Assembly (NCBI RefSeq): GCF_005502465.1
Contig: NZ_SCOT01000022.1
Location: 1 to 47,252, forward strand
Direction: 5' to 3'
DNA: 47,252 nucleotides
Origin: Sphingopyxis sp. L1A2A
GTDB taxonomy: Bacteria > Pseudomonadota > Alphaproteobacteria > Sphingomonadales > Sphingomonadaceae
Below are positions 27,106-37,292 of the stretch, one piece after another. How positions within the stretch are numbered: the first letter of the stretch is position 1; each line of letters opens with the position of its first letter. The notes under the pieces are model-generated. The model was given only the letters and a program-made list of their open reading frames with translations, was not told the origin of the DNA and did not search any database. A program made the position numbers and the translations under genes.

Positions 27106-30100
27106 TCACTGCCCCACGCTCGCCACCGTCAGCGTGCCGTTCGGCCACTGGCCGCGGATCGCGGGCGAGTACATCGCCTCAACCCGCGTCGGGGGGAGCG
27201 AGAAGCGGCCTGATCCGTTCAAACGCACGACATATTCGACCGCGTGGGTGCCCGCGGGCATCCAGCCGAAATAGCCGCGCCAGCTGTCCTTGCCGCGCTC
27301 GACATAGCTTGGCTGCGCGCCCGATCCGCCCGCCTGATCGGCGAGAATTTCGGACTGGCCACCAAGGTTGCCGACGATCGTTGCGCCCGGGGCGATCGGA
27401 TCGTTGATGACGACCCAGGTCCGGCCCGCGGCCGCAACGACCTCGATCCGGATCTTGATCACGTCGCCGCGGGTCAGGCGATCCTTGTTCGCCGCCTTGA
27501 CGATGCTGACCGAGCGTTTGATCCGGTAACCGGCGTTGAGCGGTTCCTTGAGCGGCACCGCGGCCTTGACGCTGACGGTCGCCCAGGGCGCGCCGGTGCC
27601 GTCGTGCTTCAGGCTCATCGTCGCGGTGTTCAGCGCGACGCGGAGTGGCGAGACGGGCTCGGCAGGCAGCGGCCAGCTTTGCGAGGCGGAGGCGCCCGCG
27701 AGGCTGATATTGGTGACGCCGGTGATCGCGCTCGCCGGATAGAGTTCGGCGAAGCGGCGGACGGTGACCGCGCCCCATGCGTTGGCGGGGGTGGTGTCCC
27801 AATGGCCCTTGCGCTGGCGCTGCGCGACGCCGACCATCAACTTGCCCGCATCATCCTCCCAGCCCTTGCGGCCGAGTGTGGCTTCGAGCGCCTTGATCGC
27901 CATTTCGTCGCCGCTGGTCATCATCCACCAGGGCGCTTTCGCATCATCGACGAGGTCGAGACGGGTGCCTTCGTAAACGAGGCGCTTGCGCAGTTCGGCC
28001 TCGGCCGCGGTGCGCAGCGCGGCGGCATTGCGGACGCTGGGGGTGCGTTCGATGGCAACGAGCCAGTCGGCGAGCGTGCTGGTCGCCATATCGATCGGCG
28101 CGACGTCGTTCGCGGCGACCAGCTGCGCACTCGACGCATTGTTGCGCGCGAGCGCCGCGAGTGCGGCGATGCGGACCGGGCGGATGTCATAGGGGCCGTA
28201 GCCTTTGCGGATGAGCCGTCCTTCGATGGCCGCTTGCAGGGCTGCCACCATCTTGGCCTTGGGCGCCTCGGGGATCGCAAAGCCGTTCGCGGCGGTGATG
28301 CTGAGCACATAGGCGGTCAGCTCGATCGAGCCTTCCATCCGCTCGTTCGGCCAATAGCGGAGCAGGCCGTTGCTATCGAGATAGGTCGGGAGCGCCCCGG
28401 CCAATGCCTGCCAGCGGCCAAGATCGCCGAGCGCGATGGCGCGCGACGTTTCCTGTTCAAAGCAGGTGTAGGGATAGGCGCTCATATAGTCGCGCACCCC
28501 GGCGAGCGGCGGTGCGAGCGTTCCGGCGAGCGCGACATCGACGTAGCCGCCCGGCAGCGCGCCCGCGGGAATGCCGATCGGCAGGGTGGTGCCGGGACCG
28601 ACGCGGAACAGGCTGGCGGCCCAGGTTTCGACCGGCACCGCGGGTTCGACGACCTGCTGAAAGACCAGCCGGTCGCGCTGCTTGCCGCCCCTGGCCACCG
28701 CATCGACCGTCCATTCGATCGGGCCGGTGGTTTCGGGCGCGGTCATCGACCAGCTGATCGGCACCGCGCCGCCCGCGGGGATGGTGACGGTGAGCGGCGG
28801 CGCGGTCGCGACGGCGGGCGACAGCGTCGGGGTCGCGGTGACCTCCATCGGCTGATCGGTGCCGTTGCGCAAAGTGAAGCGCGCATCATAGGTGTCGCCG
28901 GTGCGCACGAGTTCGGGCATGCCCGCGAAGACGCCGAGATCCTGCACGGTGCGGACGGTCGTCTCGCCGGTGCCGAAATATTGCGACCCGTCGGTCGCGA
29001 TCGCGACGAGGCGGAAGCCCGACAGATTGTCGGACAGCGGCACGTCGACCGCGGCGCGGCCCTTCGCATCGAGCGGAACATTGCCCTTCCACAGCAGCAC
29101 CGGACGGAAATCCTCGCGGGTCAGACCCGAAAGGTCACCGCCGCCGCCGCCGCCGGGTTCGAGCGCCTTGCGGCCATAATGGCGCTTGCCGACGACCTGC
29201 ATCTGCGCGGTCGAGGTGAGCACGTCGAGGGTGCGTTCGCCCATCATCGCGTCGATCAGCTCCCAGCTTTCGTTGGGGGCTAGCTGGAGCAAGGCTTCGT
29301 CGACCGCGGCGAAGGCGACGTCGGCGTTTTTGGGCGCCTTGCCGCCCGGGGTCTTGACTTCGATGCTGACCTTGGCGGTTTCGCGGACCGCATATTTCGC
29401 CTTGTCGGCCTTCACCTTGACGCCGAGCTGATGGCCTTCCCAGCCGACCTTGATCCGCGCGATGCCCATGCGGTAGGCGGGCTTGGCGAGGTCGACGAGC
29501 GCCGTCGCGGGAGCGCCTTCGCTATTCTCGATCTTGAAACCGACCGCGCGCTTCATCTTGCGGAACCAGCTTTCCTCGCCCGTCACGCGCCCGCGCACCG
29601 CCATCACCGAGACATAGACGTCAGGGGCGTAAGTGGCGGGCAGCTTGACCTTGACGACGGGGTTGGTGCCCTTGAGCGGCACGACGAAGCTGGACAGCAC
29701 GCCTTCGCGTTCGACGGTGACCAGCGCGGTTGCTTCGCGGAACGGCATGCGGACCTGGAAGCTGGCGGTGTCGCCCGCGGCGTAGCGCGGCTTTTCGGCG
29801 ATCACGTCCATCCGGTCGCCATTGTCGCCGCCGAACCACCATTCATTGTCGCCCGCGAGCCAGACCGAGCGGACAGCGCGCGCTTCATTGCCGTCGGCGT
29901 CGAGCGTCGTCGCGACCACCGTCACTTCGCCCGACACGCCCGGCGCCATTGCGCAGCGCGCGCGGCCGAGCTTGTCGGTCGTTGCGGTGCAGCTGGCGGC
30001 GAGCTTGGTCGTCCGCATCTGGTTGTCATAGGCGTAGAAGCCGCCGATCAGGCGGCGCCGCGCGGTGATGATCTCGCGGTTGTAGAGCGCGACCGAGACG

Positions 30101-32961
30101 CGCTGGCCGCTAATCGGTTTGCCGTCGAGGTCGAGCGCGATGAAATTGAGCTTGAGGTCGTTGTCACGCATCAGCCAGCCGTCGGTCTTGAGCCCGAGGC
30201 GGACGGCGGAGGGATAGAGGGTGATGCGGCGGCTGGAGGTCAAGGTTTCACCATTGGCGTCCTCATAATCCATTTCGGCCGCCATCACCGTCGGTTCGGT
30301 GATCGGCTGATCGACCGCGACGCTGGTCGTCGCGCTGCCATTGGCGTCGAGCTTGAGCGGCACCGAGCGGGCGAGCGGCAGGTCGGCGGCGGGTTCGTCG
30401 CCGCTGTCGTCGAGCTGGATCACGCCTTCTTTCACCGGCTGGCCGTCGAAATCCCAATCCTTATAATCTTGCGGCGGCGACCAGCTGGAGCGGAAGTTGG
30501 TGCGCAGTTCGACGGGGATATTGGCGGCGGGGCCGCCCGAGAGGTAGCCGACAAACAGCGACAGCGGCACCGCGGTCGGGCGCACCGGCGATGTCTTGGG
30601 TCCGGTGACGGTCGCCTTCATCGTCGGCAGGCGATATTCGTCGACCTTGACCGACTGGCCCGACCAGATCGTCTTGTCCTCGCCATCCCCTTTGCCTTTT
30701 GGGTCCTTGGTGACGAACACCAGTTCATAATCGCCCATCGGCGCCGAGGCGGGGACGTTCCACACGCTGTCGCCGCTGCCGCTCGTCGCAATCGCGAAGG
30801 GCATTTCAAATTCGGTGTCCGAGCCGCGGTGGACGAGGCGCAATTTGCCCGCGAGCGGCTGCGGGGTCATGAAGCCGGTGCCGACGGGGCGGCGCAGGAT
30901 ATGCTTCATATGGACGGTCTCGCCCGCTTTCACGAGCGAACGATCGAAGACGGTGTGGAGAATATCCTCGCGCTCCGACCAGCCATAGGGGAGGTCGAAG
31001 TCATAAGGGCGGATACCGCTGCCCCAGTCGGTGAGGGTGAAGCTGAAATCATCGCCCGCGCGCGCGCTGACCATCAGTGCATGGCCCTCGCTCTTGGTCA
31101 TGTCGGGCTTTTCTTCGCAGCTCGAATAGGTTTCGGGCTGCGGCAGCCCGCCGGCAAAAGCGAGGCGTCCGGCCTTGTCGGCGGTGCCGCGCGCGAGCAG
31201 GCGGCCGGTGCAGCTGTCGGTGACGCGGATTTCGGCGCCCGCGACGGGGAGGCCGGTGTCGAGCGCGGTGACCCAGGCGAGCGAGCCTTCGCGGCCCCAT
31301 TTGAAGTGCACCGCCATGTTGGTAACGAGCGCGGCGGTCGCGACATAGCGCGTCGCCTTGCGCCCGAGCAGCGCGGCGCCGAGTTCGGGGCTGGCGATTT
31401 CGACGACGTGGAAGCCCTTTTCGGTGAGCGGGATGCCGACGACCTCGAACTCCTTGCCGCCGCCGGGCGGGGTCAGTTGCAGGTCGCGGCGCTCGCCGCC
31501 CGCGGGGGCATCGGCGAACACCGATCTGGTGCCGGTGTAATTGACCCTGATCTCCTTGCCGCTGCGGTCTTTCTCTTCGCGATAGTCGGTGTCGTCGGCG
31601 TCATCGACGCGTTTGAGCCAGCGTGCGATCGCGGCATCGTCGTCGCCGACCTTGAGCGCGGTGGCGGGCATTTTGAGGTTTGCTTGCACCATCGTCCCTT
31701 CGACGCCGCGCACGGTGACGGGCAGGACGCCGCCCTCGCCGGCTTCGAGGATGCCGAATTCGGCGGCGAATTTGACCAAAGGCGGGGCGCGGTCGATGTG
31801 GAATTTCAGCGGAAAGTTCGACTGATTCTGCAGCTTGCGACCGCTCTGGTCGGTGACGTCGGCGGGCAGGATCAGCGTCGCGTCGACATTCTGCGGCAGC
31901 GGGCCGGCGAAGCGGACGCTGGTGAGATACGCATCATTCTTGTCATCGTCGTCGACCTTGGGGGTGAGACGCTTGCCGTCGGCGGTGGTCAGCGCCGCGG
32001 CGAGCGCGGTTTCACGCGCGACCGGCGAGGCGAAGCTGAGCGTGACGTCCTGGACGGGGTTGCAACCCGCTTGCGGATTGACGCGGCGGCACGACATTTT
32101 GGCGGTGAAGGCGGGGCGGACGTCGAAATCGAAGCGCTGGTCGCGCCCGGCGGTGCGGCCGGGGACGCCGGCTTGCGAAATACGCGCGTCCCAGACGACC
32201 GCCATCTCGCGCCCCGGGGGCAGCGGGCGGCGGCACTTGACCGGGACAACGCGGTCGAGCGCCGCCTCGCGATCGGCGCCCGCGGCGGGCAGGCGCAGCG
32301 GCAGCCCGGCGTCTTCGGTGAACGACTGGCGCGACCAGTTGGCGTCGCCGAGCCCGGTCAGGATTTCGGTCGCGGTGCCGCGCGGCAGGACGTCGAGCGG
32401 GATCTTTTCGCCGATACCATCGACCGCGCAATAGCCGAAGCGGCCGACCGAGGCGCGGTCGGCGGCGACGTTGGTGGCGACAAGGAAGATCTGATCCTCC
32501 TCGATCCCGTCATAGATGCCGCCCGCGAGGATGGCGCGCGCCGACGGGCCGCCGGTGTCGAGCGCGAAGCGTTCGTTGCCCGCGACGGTGATGCCGCGCG
32601 CGGTCTTGAGGCCGTTGCGGAGCTCGACATGGCAGCGCAGCCCGCCGGGGAGCGGTTTGTCGAATTCGAGCACCCAGGTGCGGGTATCGACCCAGCGGCT
32701 GGTCGCGGGGAGCTTGCAGTCGTTGGTTGCGGGCGCGGCGGCGCGGGGATCGCCGAGCGGGACCATGTCTTCGGAAAAGCGCAGGGTGAAGCGGGTGATC
32801 GTGCCGTCGCCGGTCCCCGAACTGCCCGGGGTGGCGAGGATGACCTGCGGGACAGTATCGGCTGTTGCGGTGGCCGCCATCGCGAGCGAAAGGGGGAGGA
32901 TCAGCGCCAGCTTCGCCTTGCCCGCAAAGCGTGCCGCCAGCCCCTGCCACCGAATTTTCAT
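27106..32961 (-). CDS. Bacterial alpha-2-macroglobulin with intact thioester motif
   Basis: A 1951-residue periplasmic protease trap of the YfhM type. The N terminus has a Sec signal (LALILPLSLAMAATATA-DT); there is no lipobox Cys, so it is probably soluble or bound otherwise, unlike the lipoprotein YfhM of E. coli. A chain of macroglobulin-like domains (about 30-1050) precedes the A2M core with the conserved LWKGNVPLDAKGRAAVDVPL region. The thioester is intact: C1500-F-E-Q1503 in YPYTCFEQETSR, followed by the alpha/alpha toroid. Such proteins trap invading proteases and are thought to protect the wall repaired by PBP1C. A Gly-rich run (GGGGGG near residue 1270) lies just before the core. The ATG at 32961 has GGGGAG about 8 bases upstream. 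Confidence 0.96.
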   Translation of the reverse strand: MKIRWQGLAARFAGKAKLALILPLSLAMAATATADTVPQVILATPGSSGTGDGTITRFTLRFSEDMVPLGDPRAAAPATNDCKLPATSRWVDTRTWVLEFDKPLPGGLRCHVELRNGLKTARGITVAGNERFALDTGGPSARAILAGGIYDGIEEDQIFLVATNVAADRASVGRFGYCAVDGIGEKIPLDVLPRGTATEILTGLGDANWSRQSFTEDAGLPLRLPAAGADREAALDRVVPVKCRRPLPPGREMAVVWDARISQAGVPGRTAGRDQRFDFDVRPAFTAKMSCRRVNPQAGCNPVQDVTLSFASPVARETALAAALTTADGKRLTPKVDDDDKNDAYLTSVRFAGPLPQNVDATLILPADVTDQSGRKLQNQSNFPLKFHIDRAPPLVKFAAEFGILEAGEGGVLPVTVRGVEGTMVQANLKMPATALKVGDDDAAIARWLKRVDDADDTDYREEKDRSGKEIRVNYTGTRSVFADAPAGGERRDLQLTPPGGGKEFEVVGIPLTEKGFHVVEIASPELGAALLGRKATRYVATAALVTNMAVHFKWGREGSLAWVTALDTGLPVAGAEIRVTDSCTGRLLARGTADKAGRLAFAGGLPQPETYSSCEEKPDMTKSEGHALMVSARAGDDFSFTLTDWGSGIRPYDFDLPYGWSEREDILHTVFDRSLVKAGETVHMKHILRRPVGTGFMTPQPLAGKLRLVHRGSDTEFEMPFAIATSGSGDSVWNVPASAPMGDYELVFVTKDPKGKGDGEDKTIWSGQSVKVDEYRLPTMKATVTGPKTSPVRPTAVPLSLFVGYLSGGPAANIPVELRTNFRSSWSPPQDYKDWDFDGQPVKEGVIQLDDSGDEPAADLPLARSVPLKLDANGSATTSVAVDQPITEPTVMAAEMDYEDANGETLTSSRRITLYPSAVRLGLKTDGWLMRDNDLKLNFIALDLDGKPISGQRVSVALYNREIITARRRLIGGFYAYDNQMRTTKLAASCTATTDKLGRARCAMAPGVSGEVTVVATTLDADGNEARAVRSVWLAGDNEWWFGGDNGDRMDVIAEKPRYAAGDTASFQVRMPFREATALVTVEREGVLSSFVVPLKGTNPVVKVKLPATYAPDVYVSVMAVRGRVTGEESWFRKMKRAVGFKIENSEGAPATALVDLAKPAYRMGIARIKVGWEGHQLGVKVKADKAKYAVRETAKVSIEVKTPGGKAPKNADVAFAAVDEALLQLAPNESWELIDAMMGERTLDVLTSTAQMQVVGKRHYGRKALEPGGGGGGDLSGLTREDFRPVLLWKGNVPLDAKGRAAVDVPLSDNLSGFRLVAIATDGSQYFGTGETTVRTVQDLGVFAGMPELVRTGDTYDARFTLRNGTDQPMEVTATPTLSPAVATAPPLTVTIPAGGAVPISWSMTAPETTGPIEWTVDAVARGGKQRDRLVFQQVVEPAVPVETWAASLFRVGPGTTLPIGIPAGALPGGYVDVALAGTLAPPLAGVRDYMSAYPYTCFEQETSRAIALGDLGRWQALAGALPTYLDSNGLLRYWPNERMEGSIELTAYVLSITAANGFAIPEAPKAKMVAALQAAIEGRLIRKGYGPYDIRPVRIAALAALARNNASSAQLVAANDVAPIDMATSTLADWLVAIERTPSVRNAAALRTAAEAELRKRLVYEGTRLDLVDDAKAPWWMMTSGDEMAIKALEATLGRKGWEDDAGKLMVGVAQRQRKGHWDTTPANAWGAVTVRRFAELYPASAITGVTNISLAGASASQSWPLPAEPVSPLRVALNTATMSLKHDGTGAPWATVSVKAAVPLKEPLNAGYRIKRSVSIVKAANKDRLTRGDVIKIRIEVVAAAGRTWVVINDPIAPGATIVGNLGGQSEILADQAGGSGAQPSYVERGKDSWRGYFGWMPAGTHAVEYVVRLNGSGRFSLPPTRVEAMYSPAIRGQWPNGTLTVASVGQ

Positions 32962-33100
32962 CGCACCGTCTCCCCGCCTTGACCCGCGCCTTTATCCTGC
33001 TGGAAACAGGGGCTGCTGTCCACCCGTCGCCGCGTACCGGGAACGCTTAGCCGCGTTTCAGGAAAGGGCTGTGACGGCGGTCATAGACGGCCGCGAAAAA

Positions 33101-33478
33101 TCAGCGTGCGAGCATCGGGCCGAGCTTTTGTCCGGCAAAGATATGGACGTGGAGGTGCGGGACTTCCTGATGGCTGTCGAGCCCGGTGTTGGCGAGCAGG
33201 CGGTAGCCGGGGGCGACGAGCCCCTGATCGCGCGCGACCTGGCCGACGGTGCGGACAAAACCCACGATCTCGGCGTCGCTCGCGCGCGCCGAAAAATCGT
33301 CCCAGCTGACATAGGCGCCCTTGGGGATCACGAGGATGTGGAGCGGCGCCTGCGGGTTGATGTCGTGGAAGGCGAGCGCGAATTCGTCGTCGTACACGGT
33401 CTTCGACGGCAGTTCGCCGCGCAGGATGCGCGCGAAGATGTTGCTGTCGTCATAGGGCTGGGTGGCGTCGATCGGCAT
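33101..33478 (-). CDS. HIT family nucleotide hydrolase (HinT-like)
   Basis: A 125-residue purine nucleoside phosphoramidase/diadenosine-type hydrolase. The histidine triad is complete: H108-L-H110-V-H112 in VPHLHVHIF. Upstream landmarks IFARILRGELPSKTVYDD and FHDINPQAPLHILVIPK are typical of the Hint branch. The ATG at 33478 starts MPIDATQPYDDSNIF; the longer frame runs into hisE. It follows hisE by 8 bases, so the two are cotranscribed, an arrangement known in alphaproteobacteria. Confidence 0.95.
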   Translation of the reverse strand: MPIDATQPYDDSNIFARILRGELPSKTVYDDEFALAFHDINPQAPLHILVIPKGAYVSWDDFSARASDAEIVGFVRTVGQVARDQGLVAPGYRLLANTGLDSHQEVPHLHVHIFAGQKLGPMLAR

Positions 33479-33486
33479 GATAGTTC

Positions 33487-33819
33487 CTAAATTGCGCGGC
33501 TGGCTTTTTCGGCGTGGCCCGAGGTGCCGTGGCGGCGACCCAGTTCGGCGGCGATCATGTCCCACGTCAGGCCGCGGTCGGCGAGCAGGATGGCGAGGTG
33601 GAAGATAAGGTCGCTCGCTTCGCCGACCAGCGCCGGATCATCCTCGCTGACCGCGGCGATGACCGTCTCGACGGCTTCCTCGCCCAGTTTCTGCGCGATC
33701 TTGCCGCGGCCCTTGGCGGCGAGGCTGGCGACGTAGGAGGCGTCGGCTGCCCCCACGGCCAGCCGGTCATGGATCACCGCCTCGAGCTGCCCCAGCGCCT
33801 CACCCATTGCCTTGCTCAT
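33487..33819 (-). CDS. hisE: Phosphoribosyl-ATP diphosphatase
   Basis: A 110-residue all-helical MazG-like enzyme for the second step of histidine synthesis, hydrolysing phosphoribosyl-ATP to phosphoribosyl-AMP and diphosphate. The metal-binding helices carry KLGEEAVETVIAA and LVGEASDLIFHLAILL, with the acidic residues intact. The ATG at 33819 has GGGAG 8 bases upstream. Operon: hisE-HIT. The usual upstream partners hisA/hisF are not present; instead a divergent TonB receptor gene begins at 34002. Confidence 0.95.
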   Translation of the reverse strand: MSKAMGEALGQLEAVIHDRLAVGAADASYVASLAAKGRGKIAQKLGEEAVETVIAAVSEDDPALVGEASDLIFHLAILLADRGLTWDMIAAELGRRHGTSGHAEKASRAI

Positions 33820-34001
33820 CCGCGCGCTCCCTTTGCGAGGGTGACTAGCGGCGCGGGGGCGCGGCGACAAGCGCCCGCAGGGTGTGGCGCGAAGGACGCA
33901 GCCGCGAATTTTTAAGCGCCGGTAACCATATCGAAACGCGGTTGGCGGTAATTTTCCCGGGCCGGGGGGCGAGATCAACTTTTACGTTCGGAAAAAATAT
34001 C

Positions 34002-37000
34002 ATGAAATCAGGCACCCGCCCCCAGGTGTTTCTGGCCGCAACGGCCTCGGTCATCGCGTTGATCGCGGCGCCCGCTGCCGCGCAGGACGGTAACGACGAC
34101 ATTGTCGTCACCGGATCGCGGATCGCGAAAAGCGAATTCACCAGCGCCGACCCAATCCAGATCATCGACGTCGCGGCGGCGAAATTGCAGGGGCAGGTCC
34201 AGCTGGCCGACATCCTGCAATCGACCCCGGCGGCGCAGGGATCGATCCAGATCAATTCGGCGCTGTCGAACCGCGTCGTCGCCAACGGCGGCAATGATGT
34301 GCAGACGGTGTCGCTGCGCGGCCTCGGCGCCGAGCGCACCCTGGTGCTGATCAACGGTCGGCGCGCGGGCCCGGCGGGGATCCGCGGGTCGGTGGCGCCC
34401 TTCGACCTCAATGTGCTGCCGCTGTCGGTGGTGCGGCAGGTTGAGGTGCTCAAGACCGGCGCTTCGTCGATCTATGGGTCGGATGCGGTTGCCGGCGTGG
34501 TCAACATATTGACCCGCAACGACCTGAACGGCTTTGAAGGCGGCGGATTTTCCTCGATCACCGAACATGGCGGCGGCGAAAGCTATGGCGCCGATGTCAG
34601 TTTCGGCAAGACATTCGACCGCGGCCATTTTTTCGCGACGGTCGATGTTTTCCGCCAGCAGAATTTGACCCGCCGCGACCGCGGTTTCCTGTTCTGCCAG
34701 GAAGAATATCTGAAGCGCGAGGCCGACGGCAGCCGCGCCGACATCGTCGATTTCCGTACCGGACGGCCGGCGTGCAGCAGCACCCTGGGCAATGCGATCG
34801 TCTTCAGCGATTTTTCGGGGGTCGATCAGAACGGCTTTCCAACCTTTGGACCCGGACTGATCGCGCCGAATGGACAGGCGATTTTTGCCGGTCAATATGG
34901 CGCCGAGTTTGCCGGGGTCGGCATTCCGTTGGGCGCCTATAATCCGATCGGGGTGTTCGGCCCCGCCGATTTCTTCGGGGTCAATTTCGATGGGCCGTCG
35001 ACCGGTGCGCTGAACCAGTTCGAGCCGGTCGAGCAGGGGTCGGACGTGTTTTCGGGGGTGAGCCGGATCAGCGCCTTTGCCGACGCGGCGTATGACGTAA
35101 CGGACGGCATCACGCTCTATGGTGAGGGGCTGTTCAGCAACCGCAAGTCGAAGAACAACGGCTTGCAGGTGCTGACGCTGGAGCAGTTCACCGGCGCGTC
35201 GATGCTGCCCTTCTTCCTCTGCAATCCGGCGGCGAACAATTGCGACCCGTTCGACATGGGCGATCCGTTCAATGGCGAGTTCGGCGGCAACATCATCCTG
35301 CGCCCGCGGGTGCTGGTGAAGTCGGAAAGCAGCGCCGATGTCGACTATTATCGCGGCGTTCTGGGGCTGCGCGGTGAGTTCGGCGGCGGATGGAAATGGG
35401 ATGTTCACGGCCAGCACAGCCGGTCGGACGCCAGCTACACGCAGGACGTGCTCTATCAGGATGCCATTGCGTCGCAGACTTTGCGCACCCGATCGTGCGT
35501 CGGCACCACGACGGCGATCCGCGGTGTGCCGTGCATCGACATCGACTTCACCGACCCGCGCGTCCTGCGCGGCGATTTCACGGCTACCGAGCGCGCCTTT
35601 CTGACGGGGCGCGAAACCGGGCGCACCTTGTTCAAGCAAACCTCGGCCGAGGCGCTGCTGACGGGCAAGCTATTCATCCTGCCCGCCGGACCGGTCGGCG
35701 CGGCGTTTGGCGCCAATATCCGCCGCGACGAGATCAACGACACACCGGGCGACGCGACGCTGGCAGGCAATGTCGCCAATTTCACCACGTCGGGGATCAC
35801 CGCGGGGCGCACTGTATCGAAAGAGGTCTTTGGCGAGGTCGAGGTGCCGCTGCTCGAAAATGCGCCGATGATCGAGCGGCTGACCCTGTCGGGCGCGGCG
35901 CGTTACACCCATGTCGAGGCGACGCGCCGCGACGGGGTGCAGGACAGGTTCAGCGACACGACATGGAAGGTCGGCGCCGATTGGGTGGTCACCGACTGGC
36001 TGCGCTTTCGCGGCACCTGGGGCACATCGTTCCGCGCCCCGGCGCTGTTCGAGCTGTTCGTTGAGAATCAGACGGGCTTCCTTGGCCAGCAGGACATCGA
36101 TCCGTGCATCCAGACGGCGGCGCGGCTCGCGGCGGGTGCGATCAGTCAGCGGACCTTCGACAATTGTGCCGCCGACGGGATTGGCCCGAATTATGCCGGT
36201 GGGGTTGGCCCGGCGACGATTGCATCTGGGGGCGGCATCGGCCAGCTCAAGCCCGAAACCTCGACCGCCAAAACGGTGTCGGTGATCCTGACCCCCGATC
36301 TGTCGGGGGCGCTGTGGGGCGGGCTCAAGACGCGGCTCGCGATCGACTATTTCGACATTGCGGTGAAGGACGCGATCACCCTGCTTGGCGCGGGCAATAT
36401 CCTGCGCGGCTGTTACGCATCGGATATTGCGGGCGAACCGCTGTGCGTTCTTTTCACGCGCACCGCGACGGGCCCCGACGCGCAGAGCGTCGCGGCGGTG
36501 ACCGATCGCTATGTCAATATCAGCCGCCAGCGGAACCGCGGCGTCGATCTGTCGCTGGCGATCGATCAGGATCTGGGCAAGCTCGGCGCGCTCGCGTTTC
36601 GGGCCCAGATGACCTGGCAAGTCGAGGACAAGGTGGCGCTGTTCCCCGGCACGGTGATCGATGACAATGGCAAGATCGGCAATCCGAAATGGGTCGGCGA
36701 TTTCAACCTGGGCTGGATGAAGGGGGGCTGGACGTTGTTCTATGGGCTCGACGTCACTGGCGCCGCATCGAACGAAGCCGATTTGCTGCGCGCGCAGGGC
36801 GGCGATCCGTGCCGCACGTCGAGTTTTCGTCCCGGTGGGCGTTTCTGTCCGGACGTCAGCGTTCCCGCGGCCTTCTATCATTCGCTGTCGGTCAGCCGCG
36901 ACATCGCTGACCGCTTCCGCATCACTTTGGGGGTCGCGAACCTGTTCGACACCCCGCCGCCGCGGGTATCGACGGTGGTGACGGCGACGCCGCCGGTGAT

Positions 37001-37079
37001 CGGGCAGGCGCCAGCGTTTGGGACGCAGTACGACTATCTGGGGCGGCGGTTTTTCGTGGGGGTGCGGGGGAAGATTTAG
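34002..37079 (+). CDS. TonB-dependent outer-membrane receptor
   Basis: A 1025-residue transporter. The signal peptide ends near residue 28 (IAAPAAA-QD). A box-like DIVVTGSRI follows, then the plug (about 45-165) with VSLRGLGAERTLVLINGRRAGP, VVRQVEVLKTGASSIYGSDAVAGVVNIL and the NGG loop. The large barrel ends YDYLGRRFFVGVRGKI, with a terminal Ile rather than Phe. External loops contain several Cys pairs (for example FFLCNPAANNC and CIQTAARLAAGAISQRTFDNC), suggesting disulfide-stabilised loops. It belongs to the same broad family as the receptor at 4.8 kb but is clearly diverged. The ATG at 34002 has only a weak GGAA upstream. Substrate unknown. Confidence 0.95.
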   Translation: MKSGTRPQVFLAATASVIALIAAPAAAQDGNDDIVVTGSRIAKSEFTSADPIQIIDVAAAKLQGQVQLADILQSTPAAQGSIQINSALSNRVVANGGNDVQTVSLRGLGAERTLVLINGRRAGPAGIRGSVAPFDLNVLPLSVVRQVEVLKTGASSIYGSDAVAGVVNILTRNDLNGFEGGGFSSITEHGGGESYGADVSFGKTFDRGHFFATVDVFRQQNLTRRDRGFLFCQEEYLKREADGSRADIVDFRTGRPACSSTLGNAIVFSDFSGVDQNGFPTFGPGLIAPNGQAIFAGQYGAEFAGVGIPLGAYNPIGVFGPADFFGVNFDGPSTGALNQFEPVEQGSDVFSGVSRISAFADAAYDVTDGITLYGEGLFSNRKSKNNGLQVLTLEQFTGASMLPFFLCNPAANNCDPFDMGDPFNGEFGGNIILRPRVLVKSESSADVDYYRGVLGLRGEFGGGWKWDVHGQHSRSDASYTQDVLYQDAIASQTLRTRSCVGTTTAIRGVPCIDIDFTDPRVLRGDFTATERAFLTGRETGRTLFKQTSAEALLTGKLFILPAGPVGAAFGANIRRDEINDTPGDATLAGNVANFTTSGITAGRTVSKEVFGEVEVPLLENAPMIERLTLSGAARYTHVEATRRDGVQDRFSDTTWKVGADWVVTDWLRFRGTWGTSFRAPALFELFVENQTGFLGQQDIDPCIQTAARLAAGAISQRTFDNCAADGIGPNYAGGVGPATIASGGGIGQLKPETSTAKTVSVILTPDLSGALWGGLKTRLAIDYFDIAVKDAITLLGAGNILRGCYASDIAGEPLCVLFTRTATGPDAQSVAAVTDRYVNISRQRNRGVDLSLAIDQDLGKLGALAFRAQMTWQVEDKVALFPGTVIDDNGKIGNPKWVGDFNLGWMKGGWTLFYGLDVTGAASNEADLLRAQGGDPCRTSSFRPGGRFCPDVSVPAAFYHSLSVSRDIADRFRITLGVANLFDTPPPRVSTVVTATPPVIGQAPAFGTQYDYLGRRFFVGVRGKI

Positions 37080-37124
37080 GTAGCGGAACGACGCCTTTGG
37101 GGTGGGAAAGCGGACATCACCCAC

Positions 37125-37199
37125 CTTCGTCATTCCCGCGAAAGCGGGAACCCAGCAGCAACGTCGGACTGGGTTCCCGCTTTCGCGGGAATGACGAAG
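37125..37199. repeat. Paired inverted repeat, CATTCCCGCGAAAGCGGGAA type
   Basis: CTTCGTCATTCCCGCGAAAG plus CGGGAACCCAG and its near-perfect inverse enclose about 15 bases. It lies between the TonB receptor stop and ung. It is similar in form but not in sequence to the elements at 7898, 8008 and 45224. All share the outer CTTCGTCAT/ATGACGAAG edge or close to it, which suggests related origins. Confidence 0.9.
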
Positions 37200-37292
37200 C
37201 GATGGGGAATCGAATGTCGTCTGCCGGTCGATTCCCGACATACGCCGGGGAGAAGGCTGGACAAGCCCGCGCGGCTCTGGTGAAGCGCCGAC

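Noticed and set aside
29431..32982. 1183-residue frame antisense to the alpha-2-macroglobulin gene
   Set aside because: Arg/Asp/Gly/Ala-rich composition produced by GC-biased third positions of the opposite strand, with no recognisable domain.
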